Assembly (NCBI RefSeq): GCF_000720475.1 | Contig: NZ_JOAP01000005.1 | Location: 310,001 to 374,000 of the forward strand | DNA length: 64,000 nt | Source: Streptomyces aureocirculatus | Lineage (GTDB): Bacteria; Actinomycetota; Actinomycetes; Streptomycetales; Streptomycetaceae | Reading direction: 5' to 3' | Shown: positions 43,724 to 52,560 of the stretch, piece by piece | Numbering within the stretch: position 1 is the first letter of the stretch | Layout: every line of letters starts with the position of its first letter | Notes under the pieces: generated by a model | Seen by the model: the letters and a program-made list of their open reading frames with translations, nothing else | What the model was told of the DNA's origin: nothing | Databases searched by the model: none | Position numbers and translations under genes: made by a program

Positions 43724-45079
43724 GTGGAGCCAGACCTGTTCACCGCCGCAGCAGAGGACCGCCAGGAGAAGGACCCGTCCGCGAGTCCGCTGGCCGTCCG
43801 CATGCGTCCGCGCACGCTCGAAGAAGTAGTCGGCCAGCAGCATCTGCTGCGGCCGGGATCACCGCTGCGGCGCCTCGTCGGCGAAGGCGAGGGCGGCCCC
43901 GCCGGGCCCTCGTCGGTGTTCCTGTGGGGCCCGCCCGGCATCGGCAAGACCACTCTGGCGTACGTGGTCTCCAAGGCGACGAACAAGCGCTTCGTGGAGC
44001 TCTCCGCGATCACCGCGGGCGTGAAGGAGGTCCGCGCGGTCATCGAAGGCGCCCGTCGCGCCATGGGCGGCCACGGCAAGGAGACCGTCCTCTTCCTCGA
44101 CGAGATCCACCGCTTCAGCAAGGCCCAGCAGGACTCCCTGCTGCCCGCCGTCGAGAACCGCTGGGTGACGCTGATCGCGGCGACCACGGAGAACCCGTAC
44201 TTCTCGGTGATCTCCCCGCTCCTGTCCCGCTCCCTGCTGCTCACGCTGGAACCGCTCACGGACGACGACCTGCGGGGCCTCCTGGAGCGTGCCCTCACGG
44301 AGGAGCGCGGCCTCGGCGGCGCCGTCACGCTGCCCGACGAGGCGAGGGAGCACATCCTGCGGATCGCGGGCGGCGACGCCCGCCGCGCGCTCACCGCCCT
44401 GGAGGCGGGCGCGGGCTCGGCCCTCGCCAAGGCCGAGAAGGAGATCACCCTCCAGACCCTGGAGGAGTCGGTCGACCGGGCCGCCGTGAAGTACGACCGC
44501 GCGGGCGACCAGCACTACGACGTCGCGAGCGCCCTGATCAAGTCCATCCGCGGCTCGGACGTCGACGCGGCGCTGCACTATCTGGCCCGCATGATCGAGG
44601 CGGGCGAGGACCCGCGGTTCATCGCCCGCCGCCTGATGATCTCCGCCAGCGAGGACATCGGCCTCGCCGACCCCACGGCCCTGCCCACCGCCGTCGCCGC
44701 CGCCCAGGCCGTCGCGATGATCGGCTTCCCCGAGGCCGCCCTGACCCTCAGCCACGCCACGATCGCCCTCGCCCTCGCCCCGAAGTCGAACGCCGCGACG
44801 ACGGCCATCGGCGCCGCCCTCGAAGACGTCCGCAAGGGCCACGCGGGCCCCGTCCCGCCCCACCTGCGCGACGGCCACTACAAGGGTGCGGCCAAGCTCG
44901 GCCACGCCCAGGGCTATGTGTATCCGCACGACCTGCCCGAGGGCATCGCCGCCCAGGAGTACGCCCCGGAAGAGCTCCGGGACCGCGAGTACTACACCCC
45001 CACCCGGCACGGCGCGGAGGCGCGGTACGCCGACGCCGTCGAGTGGACGAGGAAGCACCTCGGTCGCAAGCGGTCCTGA
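43724..45079 (+). CDS. rarA: Replication-associated recombination protein RarA (MgsA)
   Basis: 451-residue AAA+ clamp-loader-like ATPase that acts at stalled replication forks. Walker A is [10 protein letters not shown], Walker [12 protein letters not shown], sensor 1 in AATTENPYF, and the C-terminal half has [15 protein letters not shown] and [14 protein letters not shown]. Length is close to other actinobacterial RarA. Start chosen by the TAGGGT box. Confidence 0.95.
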   Translation: MEPDLFTAAAEDRQEKDPSASPLAVRMRPRTLEEVVGQQHLLRPGSPLRRLVGEGEGGPAGPSSVFLWGPPGIGKTTLAYVVSKATNKRFVELSAITAGVKEVRAVIEGARRAMGGHGKETVLFLDEIHRFSKAQQDSLLPAVENRWVTLIAATTENPYFSVISPLLSRSLLLTLEPLTDDDLRGLLERALTEERGLGGAVTLPDEAREHILRIAGGDARRALTALEAGAGSALAKAEKEITLQTLEESVDRAAVKYDRAGDQHYDVASALIKSIRGSDVDAALHYLARMIEAGEDPRFIARRLMISASEDIGLADPTALPTAVAAAQAVAMIGFPEAALTLSHATIALALAPKSNAATTAIGAALEDVRKGHAGPVPPHLRDGHYKGAAKLGHAQGYVYPHDLPEGIAAQEYAPEELRDREYYTPTRHGAEARYADAVEWTRKHLGRKRS

Positions 45080-45087
45080 GCGCCCTG

Positions 45088-45093
45088 TAGAAT
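45088..45093 (+). promoter_or_regulatory. -10 box TAGAAT of rpsD
   Basis: A consensus TAGRRT hexamer 315 bp before rpsD. The long leader that follows is described separately. Confidence 0.5.
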
Positions 45094-45099
45094 CCTCGG

Positions 45100-45407
45100 A
45101 GCGCTGCGTCCCGTGCCGGTCCCGTACCGGCACCACCAGAACGGGACATCCAGCCGGAGCCCCGGCCCCCGGGCGGGGAGCTCCAGGAGCGTCGCGCACC
45201 GTCGAAGGTGTCGCGGGCAGCCCACCACCCTCCCGGATCCCGGGAAACGGTCGGTGGGCCACTCGCGTGCTGCACATAGTGCCCAGACCAGGGAGCGGCT
45301 GCCGGACCCGTCCCGCAGGGACGAGTCGGGTTTCCCAGGCTGCGGATGCGACCTCCCCTAACCCTGGTGAAGCCGATTTCGTACAGAAGAGCAGAGGTGT
45401 TTGGTTC
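45100..45407 (+). promoter_or_regulatory. Long structured leader of rpsD
   Basis: About 308 nt separate the inferred start from the S4 start codon, with no credible gene. It contains a stem at 45305-45327 (GAC/GTC plus CGTCCC/GGGACG with a C-A mismatch, loop GCA) and further GC-rich pairing near 45220-45260. Bacterial S4 often represses its own mRNA by binding the leader, so autoregulation is a plausible role; I cannot assign a known S4-leader fold from sequence alone. Confidence 0.4.
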
Positions 45408-46022
45408 ATGCCGAACCAGTCCCGCCCCAAGGTCAAGAAGTCGCGTGCGCTCGGCATCGCGCTGACCCCGAAGGCCGTCAAGTACTTCGAGGCCCGCCCC
45501 TACCCGCCGGGCGAGCACGGCCGCGGCCGCAAGCAGAACTCGGACTACAAGGTCCGTCTGCTGGAGAAGCAGCGTCTGCGCGCGCAGTACGACGTGTCCG
45601 AGCGTCAGCTCGTCCGCGCCTACGAGCGTGCCGCCAAGACCCAGGGCAAGACCGGTGAGGCCCTGGTGATCGAGCTGGAGCGTCGTCTCGACGCCCTGGT
45701 TCTGCGTTCGGGCATCGCCCGCACCATCTACCAGGCCCGCCAGATGGTCGTCCACGGCCACATCGAGGTCAACGGCCAGAAGGTCGACAAGCCGTCCTTC
45801 CGCGTCAAGCCGGACGACGTCGTCATGGTCCGTGAGCGCAGCCGTCAGAAGCCGCTGTTCGAGGTCGCGCGCGAGGGTGGCTTCGCCGCCGACGGCGAGA
45901 CCCCGCGCTACCTCCAGGTGAACCTCAAGGCCCTGGCCTTCCGCCTGGACCGCGAGCCGAACCGCAAGGAGATCCCCGTGATCTGCGACGAGCAGCTCGT
46001 CGTCGAGTACTACGCCCGCTGA
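45408..46022 (+). CDS. rpsD: 30S ribosomal protein S4
   Basis: 204 residues with the S4 core ([18 protein letters not shown], then the S4 RNA-binding motif in [22 protein letters not shown]). S4 nucleates 16S rRNA folding and is a translation repressor in other bacteria. The N-terminus lacks the zinc-binding cysteines, so it is the zinc-free (C-minus) paralogue, which often backs up the zinc form under zinc limitation. ATG 45408 follows GAGGTG. Monocistronic, with the terminator at 46049-46089. Confidence 0.97.
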   Translation: MPNQSRPKVKKSRALGIALTPKAVKYFEARPYPPGEHGRGRKQNSDYKVRLLEKQRLRAQYDVSERQLVRAYERAAKTQGKTGEALVIELERRLDALVLRSGIARTIYQARQMVVHGHIEVNGQKVDKPSFRVKPDDVVMVRERSRQKPLFEVAREGGFAADGETPRYLQVNLKALAFRLDREPNRKEIPVICDEQLVVEYYAR

Positions 46023-46044
46023 TCCGGACGTAGCCTCACCTGCC

Positions 46045-48291
46045 TCAGCCCGCCGTCTCCCCGCCCCACGTGGTCGGGGAGACGGCGGGTTCGCGCGTTT
46101 CCGGGGCCCCGCCGGGGGCGGCCGCCTCCCCGCGGCCCGGACGGCGCCCGCCCGGCACCCGCCCGTGCCGGGGCCGCAGCGCCCGCGACACCCCCGCATC
46201 GGGGGCGAGCCCGGCGCCGACCCGCACGTGCGACTCGTACCGCTCGTCGCCGAGACGCTCCCGGGCCTGCGCCTCGCACAGCGCGTGCGGCCCGCCGAAG
46301 TACTCCGAACCGAACAGCGGAAGACCCACCGACGCCCAGATCCGCGCCGCCACCCCCTGTAGCACCGCCGCCTCCGCCGCGTCGCCCTCCGCCACCGTGA
46401 ACAGGGCGAGCAGCTCGACGGCCAAGGCCGTGCCGAGGAGGTCGTGGAAGGTGTGGTCCAGGTCGAGGCACCGGACGACCAGGTCCCGCGCCCGGCCGTG
46501 CTCGCCCCGCGTCCAGGCCGCGTAACCGAGGACGTACAGCGCGTAGGCCAGCGCCCAGCGCTCCCCATGGCCCTCGCAGACCCGGCGCACGTCCTCGCAC
46601 AGCTCCACCGCGTCCCCGAGCGAGCCCTGGAAGGCGAGCGCCATCGCCAGCTCGACCTGGCCCATCAGGACGTTGCTGTTCAGCTCCCCGATCCGCCGGT
46701 ACTCCTCCAGCGCCGCCCGCAGCAGCCGCTCCGCGCGCGGCATGTCGTCCGTGACCAGGGCGAGACAGCCCAGCCGGTGCACCGCGTACGCGGCGGCGGC
46801 GTCGCTGCCGGTGCGCTCCGCCTCGTCCCGGCACTCCTGAAGCGCGCACAGCGCGGGCACCGTGTCGCCCTGCAGGATCGCCACATAGCCGAGGACGTAC
46901 AGCGCCTTCAGCCGCGCGTCCTCGTGCGCGCCGTCAAGGTCGACGGCCCGGTCCAGCCAGTGCCTGCCTTCCGCGAGGCGCCCGCAGCCGACCCAGCAGA
47001 ACCACAGCGTGCCCGCCAGATACTGACCCAGGTGCGTCTCGTCCGGGTCGGTCAGACAGAACTCGAGCGCGGCCCGCAGATTGGGCAGCTCGCACTCGAC
47101 GAGCGTGGCGACCTCCGCCTGCCGGGGCGAGAACCAGTCCAGCTCGCACCAGGTGGCGAGACCCATGTACCAGTCGCGGTGGCGGCGCCGCATCCGCGCC
47201 GCGTCACCGGCGCCCGCCAGCCACTCCGCGCCATAGGCCCGCACCGTGTCGAGCATGCGGTAGCGCACGCCCGTCGGGCTCTCCTCGCGGGACACCACGG
47301 ACTGCGCGAGCAACTCCTCCAGGACGTCGAGGACGTCATCGGCGTGCAGTCCGTCGCCGCTGCACACGTACTCGACGGCCTCCAGGTCGAAGGGTCCTGA
47401 GAAGATCGTGAGCCGCGCCCACAGCAGCCGCTCCCGCGGGCTGCACAGCTCGTGGCTCCAGCCGATCGCCGTACGCAGCGTCTGATGCCGCGGCAGCAGA
47501 TCCCCGCGCCCCCCGCAGAGCAACCGGAACCGGTCGTCGAGGCGGGCCAGGAGCTGACCGGGGGACAGGGCGCGCAGCCGGCCCGCCGCCAGTTCCAGGG
47601 CGAGGGGGATGCCGTCGAGCCGCCGGCACAGCTCCAGGACGGCGGCTCGGTCGTGGCCGGCGGGAGCGAAGCCGGGCAGACACGCCGCCGCGCGGTCGGT
47701 GAACAGCGCAGCCGCGTCCGCCTCCGGCATCGGCGCGAGCGGCAGGAGCCGCTCACCCGCGGTGCCGAGCGGTCTGCGGCCCGCGGCGAGCACCCGCAGA
47801 CCCGGGCAGCGCAGCAGCAGCTCACGCACCAGGGAGGCGGTCGCGTCCACCAGGTGCTCGAAGCCGTCGACTACGAGCAGCAGCTCCCGCCCCGCGAGCC
47901 GGTCGAGCAGCACCTGCCGGGGCGCGCGGCTCGTGTGGTCCGTCAGGTCGAGCGCGCTCGCCACCGCGTGCTCCACGAGGTCCGGATCCCGTACCGCCGC
48001 CAGCTCCACCAGCCAGGCACCGTCCCGCGGCCCCGTCGCGGCGGCCGCGCGCACGGCGAGCCGCGACTTGCCGACCCCGCCCACGCCCGTCACCGTGACC
48101 AGCCGAGCGGTCGCCAACGCCGAGGTCAGCGCCGCCTGTTCGGTGTGGCGCCCGAAGAAGGCGGTCAGCTCGGCCGGGAGGTTCCCGGGCGCGGGCGGGC
48201 AGTTGGGGGAGGGGGTGGAGGCATCGCTTTGACGGTCGTCGGGCCGCTGAGGACGTCGCAAGAGGTACGGAGCGTACTCAGGCGTAAGCAT
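46045..48291 (-). CDS. STAND/NB-ARC-type ATPase with TPR repeats
   Basis: 748 residues. After a short N-terminus come Walker A GVGGVGKS (69-76), Walker B LLLVVDGFEHL and GIPLALELAAGRL, the signature of signal-transduction ATPases related to AfsR and LuxR-family MalT-like regulators. The C-terminal half is a set of TPR-like helical repeats. No SARP or LuxR DNA-binding domain is visible, so it may be a sensor-ATPase that acts on a partner. The start is taken as ATG 48291; no good ribosome-binding site is present. Divergent from the DUF948 gene. Confidence 0.85.
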   Translation of the reverse strand: MLTPEYAPYLLRRPQRPDDRQSDASTPSPNCPPAPGNLPAELTAFFGRHTEQAALTSALATARLVTVTGVGGVGKSRLAVRAAAATGPRDGAWLVELAAVRDPDLVEHAVASALDLTDHTSRAPRQVLLDRLAGRELLLVVDGFEHLVDATASLVRELLLRCPGLRVLAAGRRPLGTAGERLLPLAPMPEADAAALFTDRAAACLPGFAPAGHDRAAVLELCRRLDGIPLALELAAGRLRALSPGQLLARLDDRFRLLCGGRGDLLPRHQTLRTAIGWSHELCSPRERLLWARLTIFSGPFDLEAVEYVCSGDGLHADDVLDVLEELLAQSVVSREESPTGVRYRMLDTVRAYGAEWLAGAGDAARMRRRHRDWYMGLATWCELDWFSPRQAEVATLVECELPNLRAALEFCLTDPDETHLGQYLAGTLWFCWVGCGRLAEGRHWLDRAVDLDGAHEDARLKALYVLGYVAILQGDTVPALCALQECRDEAERTGSDAAAAYAVHRLGCLALVTDDMPRAERLLRAALEEYRRIGELNSNVLMGQVELAMALAFQGSLGDAVELCEDVRRVCEGHGERWALAYALYVLGYAAWTRGEHGRARDLVVRCLDLDHTFHDLLGTALAVELLALFTVAEGDAAEAAVLQGVAARIWASVGLPLFGSEYFGGPHALCEAQARERLGDERYESHVRVGAGLAPDAGVSRALRPRHGRVPGGRRPGRGEAAAPGGAPETREPAVSPTTWGGETAG
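46049..46089. terminator. Terminator between rpsD and the STAND ATPase
   Basis: A perfect 15-bp stem (46049-46063 with 46075-46089) around an 11-nt loop, 26 bp after rpsD. It overlaps the last codons of the converging ATPase gene. Confidence 0.8.
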
Positions 48292-48384
48292 TCCGTACAA
48301 TCACTTCGTGCCCTGTTCGGGAATGCCCTCGCGTCCACTGCTGCGCGTGCGGTAATGCGGTACGGAGCCGGGGCCCCGGCGCGA

Positions 48385-48390
48385 TAGGGT
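48385..48390 (+). promoter_or_regulatory. -10 box TAGGGT upstream of the DUF948 gene
   Basis: A consensus hexamer 67 bp before GTG 48458, in the divergent region with the STAND ATPase. Likely promoter of the DUF948-DUF6167-alaS operon. Confidence 0.45.
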
Positions 48391-48457
48391 CGGAGGACGA
48401 CTTTTCGACGTCCGGCGACCCTGGAATCCAGGGCGATGTCTCAGGGAGCGGTGCGCA

Positions 48458-48886
48458 GTGTCCGGTGGAGAGGTGGCCGGGATCCTGGTGGCCGTCTTCT
48501 GGGCGATTCTGGTCTCCTTCCTCGCCGTGGCGCTGGCGAGGCTGGCACAGACGCTCAGGGCGACCACCAAGCTCGTGGCGGACGTGACCGAACAGGCGGT
48601 GCCCCTGCTCGCCGACGCCTCCACGGCGGTGCGCTCCGCCCAGACCCAGATCGACCGCGTGGACGCCATCGCGACGGACGTCCAGGAAGTCACGTCGAAC
48701 GCGTCGGCGCTGTCCACGACCGTGGCGTCCACCTTCGGCGGCCCGCTGGTCAAGGTCGCGGCCTTCGGTTACGGCGTGCGCCGGGCCCTCGGTCGAAAGG
48801 AAGAGCCCGCCAAGCCGTCCCGTCGGACGGTGGTCGTGGGCCGCACCCTCCCGTCCGCACGGCGGGGCAAGCGGAAGAAGGACTGA
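48458..48886 (+). CDS. DUF948 membrane-anchored protein
   Basis: 142 residues: one N-terminal transmembrane helix (AGILVAVFWAILVSFLAVAL), then an amphipathic helical region with repeated Ala/Val heptads (DASTAVRSAQTQIDRVDAI), and a basic C-terminus. This is the DUF948 pattern, of unknown function. GTG 48458 follows GGGAG. Seven bases separate it from the next gene. Confidence 0.85.
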   Translation: MSGGEVAGILVAVFWAILVSFLAVALARLAQTLRATTKLVADVTEQAVPLLADASTAVRSAQTQIDRVDAIATDVQEVTSNASALSTTVASTFGGPLVKVAAFGYGVRRALGRKEEPAKPSRRTVVVGRTLPSARRGKRKKD

Positions 48887-48893
48887 CGCAGCG

Positions 48894-49262
48894 ATGTTCC
48901 GCCGTACGTTCTGGTTCACCGCGGGCGCAGCCGCCGGCGTATGGGCCACCACCAAGGTCAACCGCAAGCTGAAGCAGCTCACCCCCGAAAGCCTCGCCGC
49001 GCGGGCCGCCGACAAGGCGATCGAAGCCGGTCACCGGCTCAAGGACTTCGCGCTCGACGTCCGCGACGGCATGGCAGAGCGGGAGGCGGAGCTCGACGAG
49101 GCCCTCGGTCTGAACGCCCCGGTCGAGCCCGAACTGCCCGGCCGGCGCTTCGCCGTCGTCGAGCACCACACCGAGAAGAAACCGAAGTACCTGGAGAGCG
49201 CGGCATACCCGAGGGACGCCGCGAACCCGACGTACTCGAACAACCGGAATGAGGACCACTGA
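48894..49262 (+). CDS. DUF6167 family protein
   Basis: 122 residues; the N-terminal hydrophobic stretch [24 protein letters not shown] and a helical acidic middle match the DUF6167 proteins found upstream of alaS in streptomycetes. Function unknown; its position suggests a link to the DUF948 protein at the membrane. Its stop overlaps the alaS start (TGATG). Confidence 0.82.
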   Translation: MFRRTFWFTAGAAAGVWATTKVNRKLKQLTPESLAARAADKAIEAGHRLKDFALDVRDGMAEREAELDEALGLNAPVEPELPGRRFAVVEHHTEKKPKYLESAAYPRDAANPTYSNNRNEDH

Positions 49263-51946
49263 TGGAGTCGGCTGAAATCCGCCGCCGCTGGCTGAGCTTC
49301 TTCGAGGAGCGCGGGCACACCGTCGTCCCTTCGGCGTCGCTGATCGCGGACGACCCGACTCTGCTCCTGGTCCCCGCGGGCATGGTCCCCTTCAAGCCCT
49401 ACTTCCTGGGTGAGGTCAAGCCGCCCGCCCCGCGCGTCACCAGCGTGCAGAAGTGCGTGCGTACGCCCGACATCGAAGAGGTCGGCAAGACCACCCGGCA
49501 CGGCACGTTCTTCCAGATGTGCGGCAACTTCTCCTTCGGGGACTACTTCAAGGAAGGCGCCATCAAGCTGGCCTGGGAGCTGCTCACCGGCTCCGTGGCC
49601 GACGGTGGCTACGGCCTGGACCCGGAACGTCTGTGGATCACCGTCTACCTCGACGACGACGAGGCCGAGCGGATCTGGCACGAGGTGGTCGGTGTCCCCA
49701 AGGAGCGCATCCAGCGCCTGGGCAAGAAGGACAACTTCTGGTCCATGGGCGTCCCCGGGCCCTGCGGTCCGTGCTCCGAGATCAACTACGACCGCGGTCC
49801 CGAGTTCGGCGCAGAGGGCGGCCCCGCCGTCAACGACGAGCGCTACGTGGAGATCTGGAACCTGGTCTTCATGCAGTACGAGCGCGGTGCGGGCGACGGC
49901 AAGGAGGACTTCCCGATCCTCGGCGACCTGCCGTCGAAGAACATCGACACGGGCCTGGGTCTCGAGCGTCTCGCCATGATCCTCCAGGGCGTACAGAACA
50001 TGTACGAGACCGACACCCTGCGCGTCGTCATGGACAAGGCCACCGAGCTGACCGGCGTGCGCTACGGCGCCGCCCACGGCTCGGACGTCTCCCTGCGCGT
50101 GGTCGCCGACCACATCCGTACGTCCACCATGCTCATCGGCGACGGCGTCACGCCCGGCAACGAGGGCCGTGGCTACGTCCTGCGCCGCATCATGCGCCGC
50201 GCCATCCGCAACATGCGTCTGATGGGGGCCACCGGTCCCGTCGTCGCCGACCTCATCGACGTCGTCATCGAGACGATGGGGCAGCAGTACCCGGAGCTCA
50301 TCACCGACCGCAAGCGCATCGAGACGGTCGCCCTCGCCGAAGAGGCCGCCTTCCTGAAGGCCCTCAAGGGCGGCACGAACATCCTCGACACCGCGGTCAC
50401 CGAGACCAAGGCCGCAGGCGGCAAGGTCCTCTCCGGCGACAAGGCGTTCCTGCTGCACGACACGTGGGGCTTCCCCATCGACCTCACCCTGGAGATGGCC
50501 GCCGAGCAGGGCCTCGCCGTGGACGAGGACGGCTTCCGGCGCCTGATGAAGGAGCAGCGGGACCGCGCCAAGGCCGACGCCAGGGCCAAGAAGACCGGCC
50601 ACGCCGACCTCGGCGCCTACCGGGAGATCGCCGACAGCGCCGGAGCCACCGACTTCACGGGCTACTCCGCCACCGAGAACGAGGCCGTGATCGTCGGCCT
50701 GCTCGTCGACGGAGTGTCCTCGCCCGCCGCCACCGAGGGTGACGAGGTCGAGATCGTCCTGGACCGCACCCCGTTCTACGCCGAGGGTGGCGGCCAGATC
50801 GGTGACACCGGCCGCATCCGCCTCGACAGCGGTGCCGTCGTCGACATCCGCGACGTCCAGAAGCCGGTGCCCGGCGTGCACGTCCACAAGGGCGTCGTAC
50901 TGGTCGGCGAGATCACCGTCGGCGCCCCGGTGTGGGCCTCGATCGATGCCCACCGCCGCCGTGCCATCGCCCGCGCCCACTCCGCCACGCACCTCACGCA
51001 CCAGGCGCTGCGCGACGCGCTCGGCCCGACGGCCGCCCAGGCCGGTTCCGAGAACCAGCCCGGCCGCTTCCGGTTCGACTTCGGCTCGCCGTCCGCCGTG
51101 CCCACGACCGTCATGACGGACGTGGAGCAGAAGATCAACGACGTGCTGACCCGGGAGCTGGACGTCCAGGCCGAGGTCATGTCGATCGACGAGGCCAAGA
51201 AGCAGGGCGCCATCGCCGAGTTCGGCGAGAAGTACGGCGAGCGCGTGCGCGTCGTGACCATCGGCGACTTCTCCAAGGAGCTGTGCGGCGGCACGCATGT
51301 GCACAACACCGCCCAGCTCGGCCTGGTGAAGCTGCTCGGCGAGTCCTCCATCGGCTCCGGCGTGCGGCGTATCGAGGCCTTGGTCGGCGTCGACGCGTAC
51401 AACTTCCTGGCCAAGGAGCACACGGTCGTCGCTCAGCTCCAGGAGCTGGTCAAGGGCCGTCCCGAGGAACTGCCCGAGAAGATCTCCGGCATGCTCGCCA
51501 AGCTGAAGGACGCCGAGAAGGAGATCGAGAAGTTCCGCGCGGAGAAGGTCCTGCAGGCCGCCGCCGGTCTCGCCCAGGGCGCCAAGGACGTGCGGGGCGT
51601 GGCTCTGGTCACCGGCCAGGTCCCGGACGGCACCGGCGCCGACGACCTGCGCAAGCTGGTCCTCGATGTGCGCGGCCGCCTCGACCAGGCGTCGGGGGCG
51701 AGCGACCGCCCGGTGGTCGTGGCCCTGTTCAGCTCGGCCAATGGCCGTCCGCTGACGGTCATCGCCACCAACGAGAGCGCCCGTGAGCGCGGCCTGAAGG
51801 CCGGTGACCTGGTCCGCACCGCCGCCAAGACCCTCGGTGGCGGTGGCGGCGGCAAGCCGGACGTCGCCCAGGGCGGCGGTCAGAACGTGGCCGCCGTCGG
51901 TGACGCGGTCGCCGCCGTCGAGCGTCTTGTCGCCGAGACGGCCTGA
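49262..51946 (+). CDS. alaS: Alanyl-tRNA synthetase
   Basis: 894 residues, the standard length. Catalytic class II domain ([21 protein letters not shown] region with [15 protein letters not shown]), editing domain with the zinc motif [11 protein letters not shown] and [13 protein letters not shown], and C-terminal C-Ala domain. It charges tRNA-Ala and edits mischarged Ser and Gly. ATG 49262 overlaps the preceding stop; ruvX follows 11 bp later. Confidence 0.97.
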   Translation: MESAEIRRRWLSFFEERGHTVVPSASLIADDPTLLLVPAGMVPFKPYFLGEVKPPAPRVTSVQKCVRTPDIEEVGKTTRHGTFFQMCGNFSFGDYFKEGAIKLAWELLTGSVADGGYGLDPERLWITVYLDDDEAERIWHEVVGVPKERIQRLGKKDNFWSMGVPGPCGPCSEINYDRGPEFGAEGGPAVNDERYVEIWNLVFMQYERGAGDGKEDFPILGDLPSKNIDTGLGLERLAMILQGVQNMYETDTLRVVMDKATELTGVRYGAAHGSDVSLRVVADHIRTSTMLIGDGVTPGNEGRGYVLRRIMRRAIRNMRLMGATGPVVADLIDVVIETMGQQYPELITDRKRIETVALAEEAAFLKALKGGTNILDTAVTETKAAGGKVLSGDKAFLLHDTWGFPIDLTLEMAAEQGLAVDEDGFRRLMKEQRDRAKADARAKKTGHADLGAYREIADSAGATDFTGYSATENEAVIVGLLVDGVSSPAATEGDEVEIVLDRTPFYAEGGGQIGDTGRIRLDSGAVVDIRDVQKPVPGVHVHKGVVLVGEITVGAPVWASIDAHRRRAIARAHSATHLTHQALRDALGPTAAQAGSENQPGRFRFDFGSPSAVPTTVMTDVEQKINDVLTRELDVQAEVMSIDEAKKQGAIAEFGEKYGERVRVVTIGDFSKELCGGTHVHNTAQLGLVKLLGESSIGSGVRRIEALVGVDAYNFLAKEHTVVAQLQELVKGRPEELPEKISGMLAKLKDAEKEIEKFRAEKVLQAAAGLAQGAKDVRGVALVTGQVPDGTGADDLRKLVLDVRGRLDQASGASDRPVVVALFSSANGRPLTVIATNESARERGLKAGDLVRTAAKTLGGGGGGKPDVAQGGGQNVAAVGDAVAAVERLVAETA

Positions 51947-51957
51947 GGCCCGCACCG

Positions 51958-52434
51958 ATGACCGAAAGCATCCGGCGCGGGCGCAGGCTCGCGATCGACG
52001 TCGGGGACGCCCGGATCGGGGTCGCCTCGTGCGACCCCGACGGGATCCTCGCCACGCCGGTGGAGACCGTGCCGGGACGCGATGTCCCCGCCGCCCACCG
52101 GCGGCTGCGGCAACTCGTCGAGGAGTATGAGCCGATCGAGGTCGTCGTCGGGCTCCCGCGCTCCCTCAAGGGGGGCGAGGGCCCGGCCGCCGTCAAGGTC
52201 CGTGGTTTCGCGCAGGAGCTCGCCGTGGGGATTGCGCCCGTTCCGGTGAGACTGGTGGACGAGAGGATGACCACAGTGACGGCGAGTCAGAGCCTGCGTG
52301 CCTCCGGCGTGAAGTCCAAAAAGGGCAGGTCTGTCATCGATCAGGCGGCAGCCGTGGTGATTCTCCAGCAGGCCCTGGAGTCCGAACGGGCGTCAGGCAG
52401 GGTCCCCGGCGAGGGCGTCGAAGTGGTCATCTGA
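51958..52434 (+). CDS. ruvX: Holliday junction resolvase-like nuclease RuvX (YqgF)
   Basis: 158-residue RNase H-fold nuclease with LAIDVGDARIGVA, VVVGLPRSLKG and LVDERMTTVTA, the YqgF family hallmarks. Members process Holliday junctions or the 5' end of 16S rRNA. Co-transcribed with alaS by position (11 bp). A 10-bp hairpin at 52461-52487 follows. Confidence 0.93.
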   Translation: MTESIRRGRRLAIDVGDARIGVASCDPDGILATPVETVPGRDVPAAHRRLRQLVEEYEPIEVVVGLPRSLKGGEGPAAVKVRGFAQELAVGIAPVPVRLVDERMTTVTASQSLRASGVKSKKGRSVIDQAAAVVILQQALESERASGRVPGEGVEVVI

Positions 52435-52460
52435 TCGCGATACGGTAACGTTCCGCGCGA

Positions 52461-52487
52461 TGCGGCGGCTTTCGAACAGCCGCCGCA
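52461..52487 (+). terminator. Hairpin between ruvX and mltG
   Basis: A perfect 10-bp stem (52461-52470 with 52478-52487) with loop TTCGAAC, in the 126-bp gap. It may partially terminate the alaS-ruvX transcript or lie in a leader of mltG; a TACGGT hexamer at 52441-52446 could be a -10. Confidence 0.5.
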
Positions 52488-52560
52488 CAGCATCAAGAGG
52501 CGGAACGGTTGCCCTGACATCCAGACTGGCGGCCCCCGCCTCGCGGCTCGTAGGGGATCG

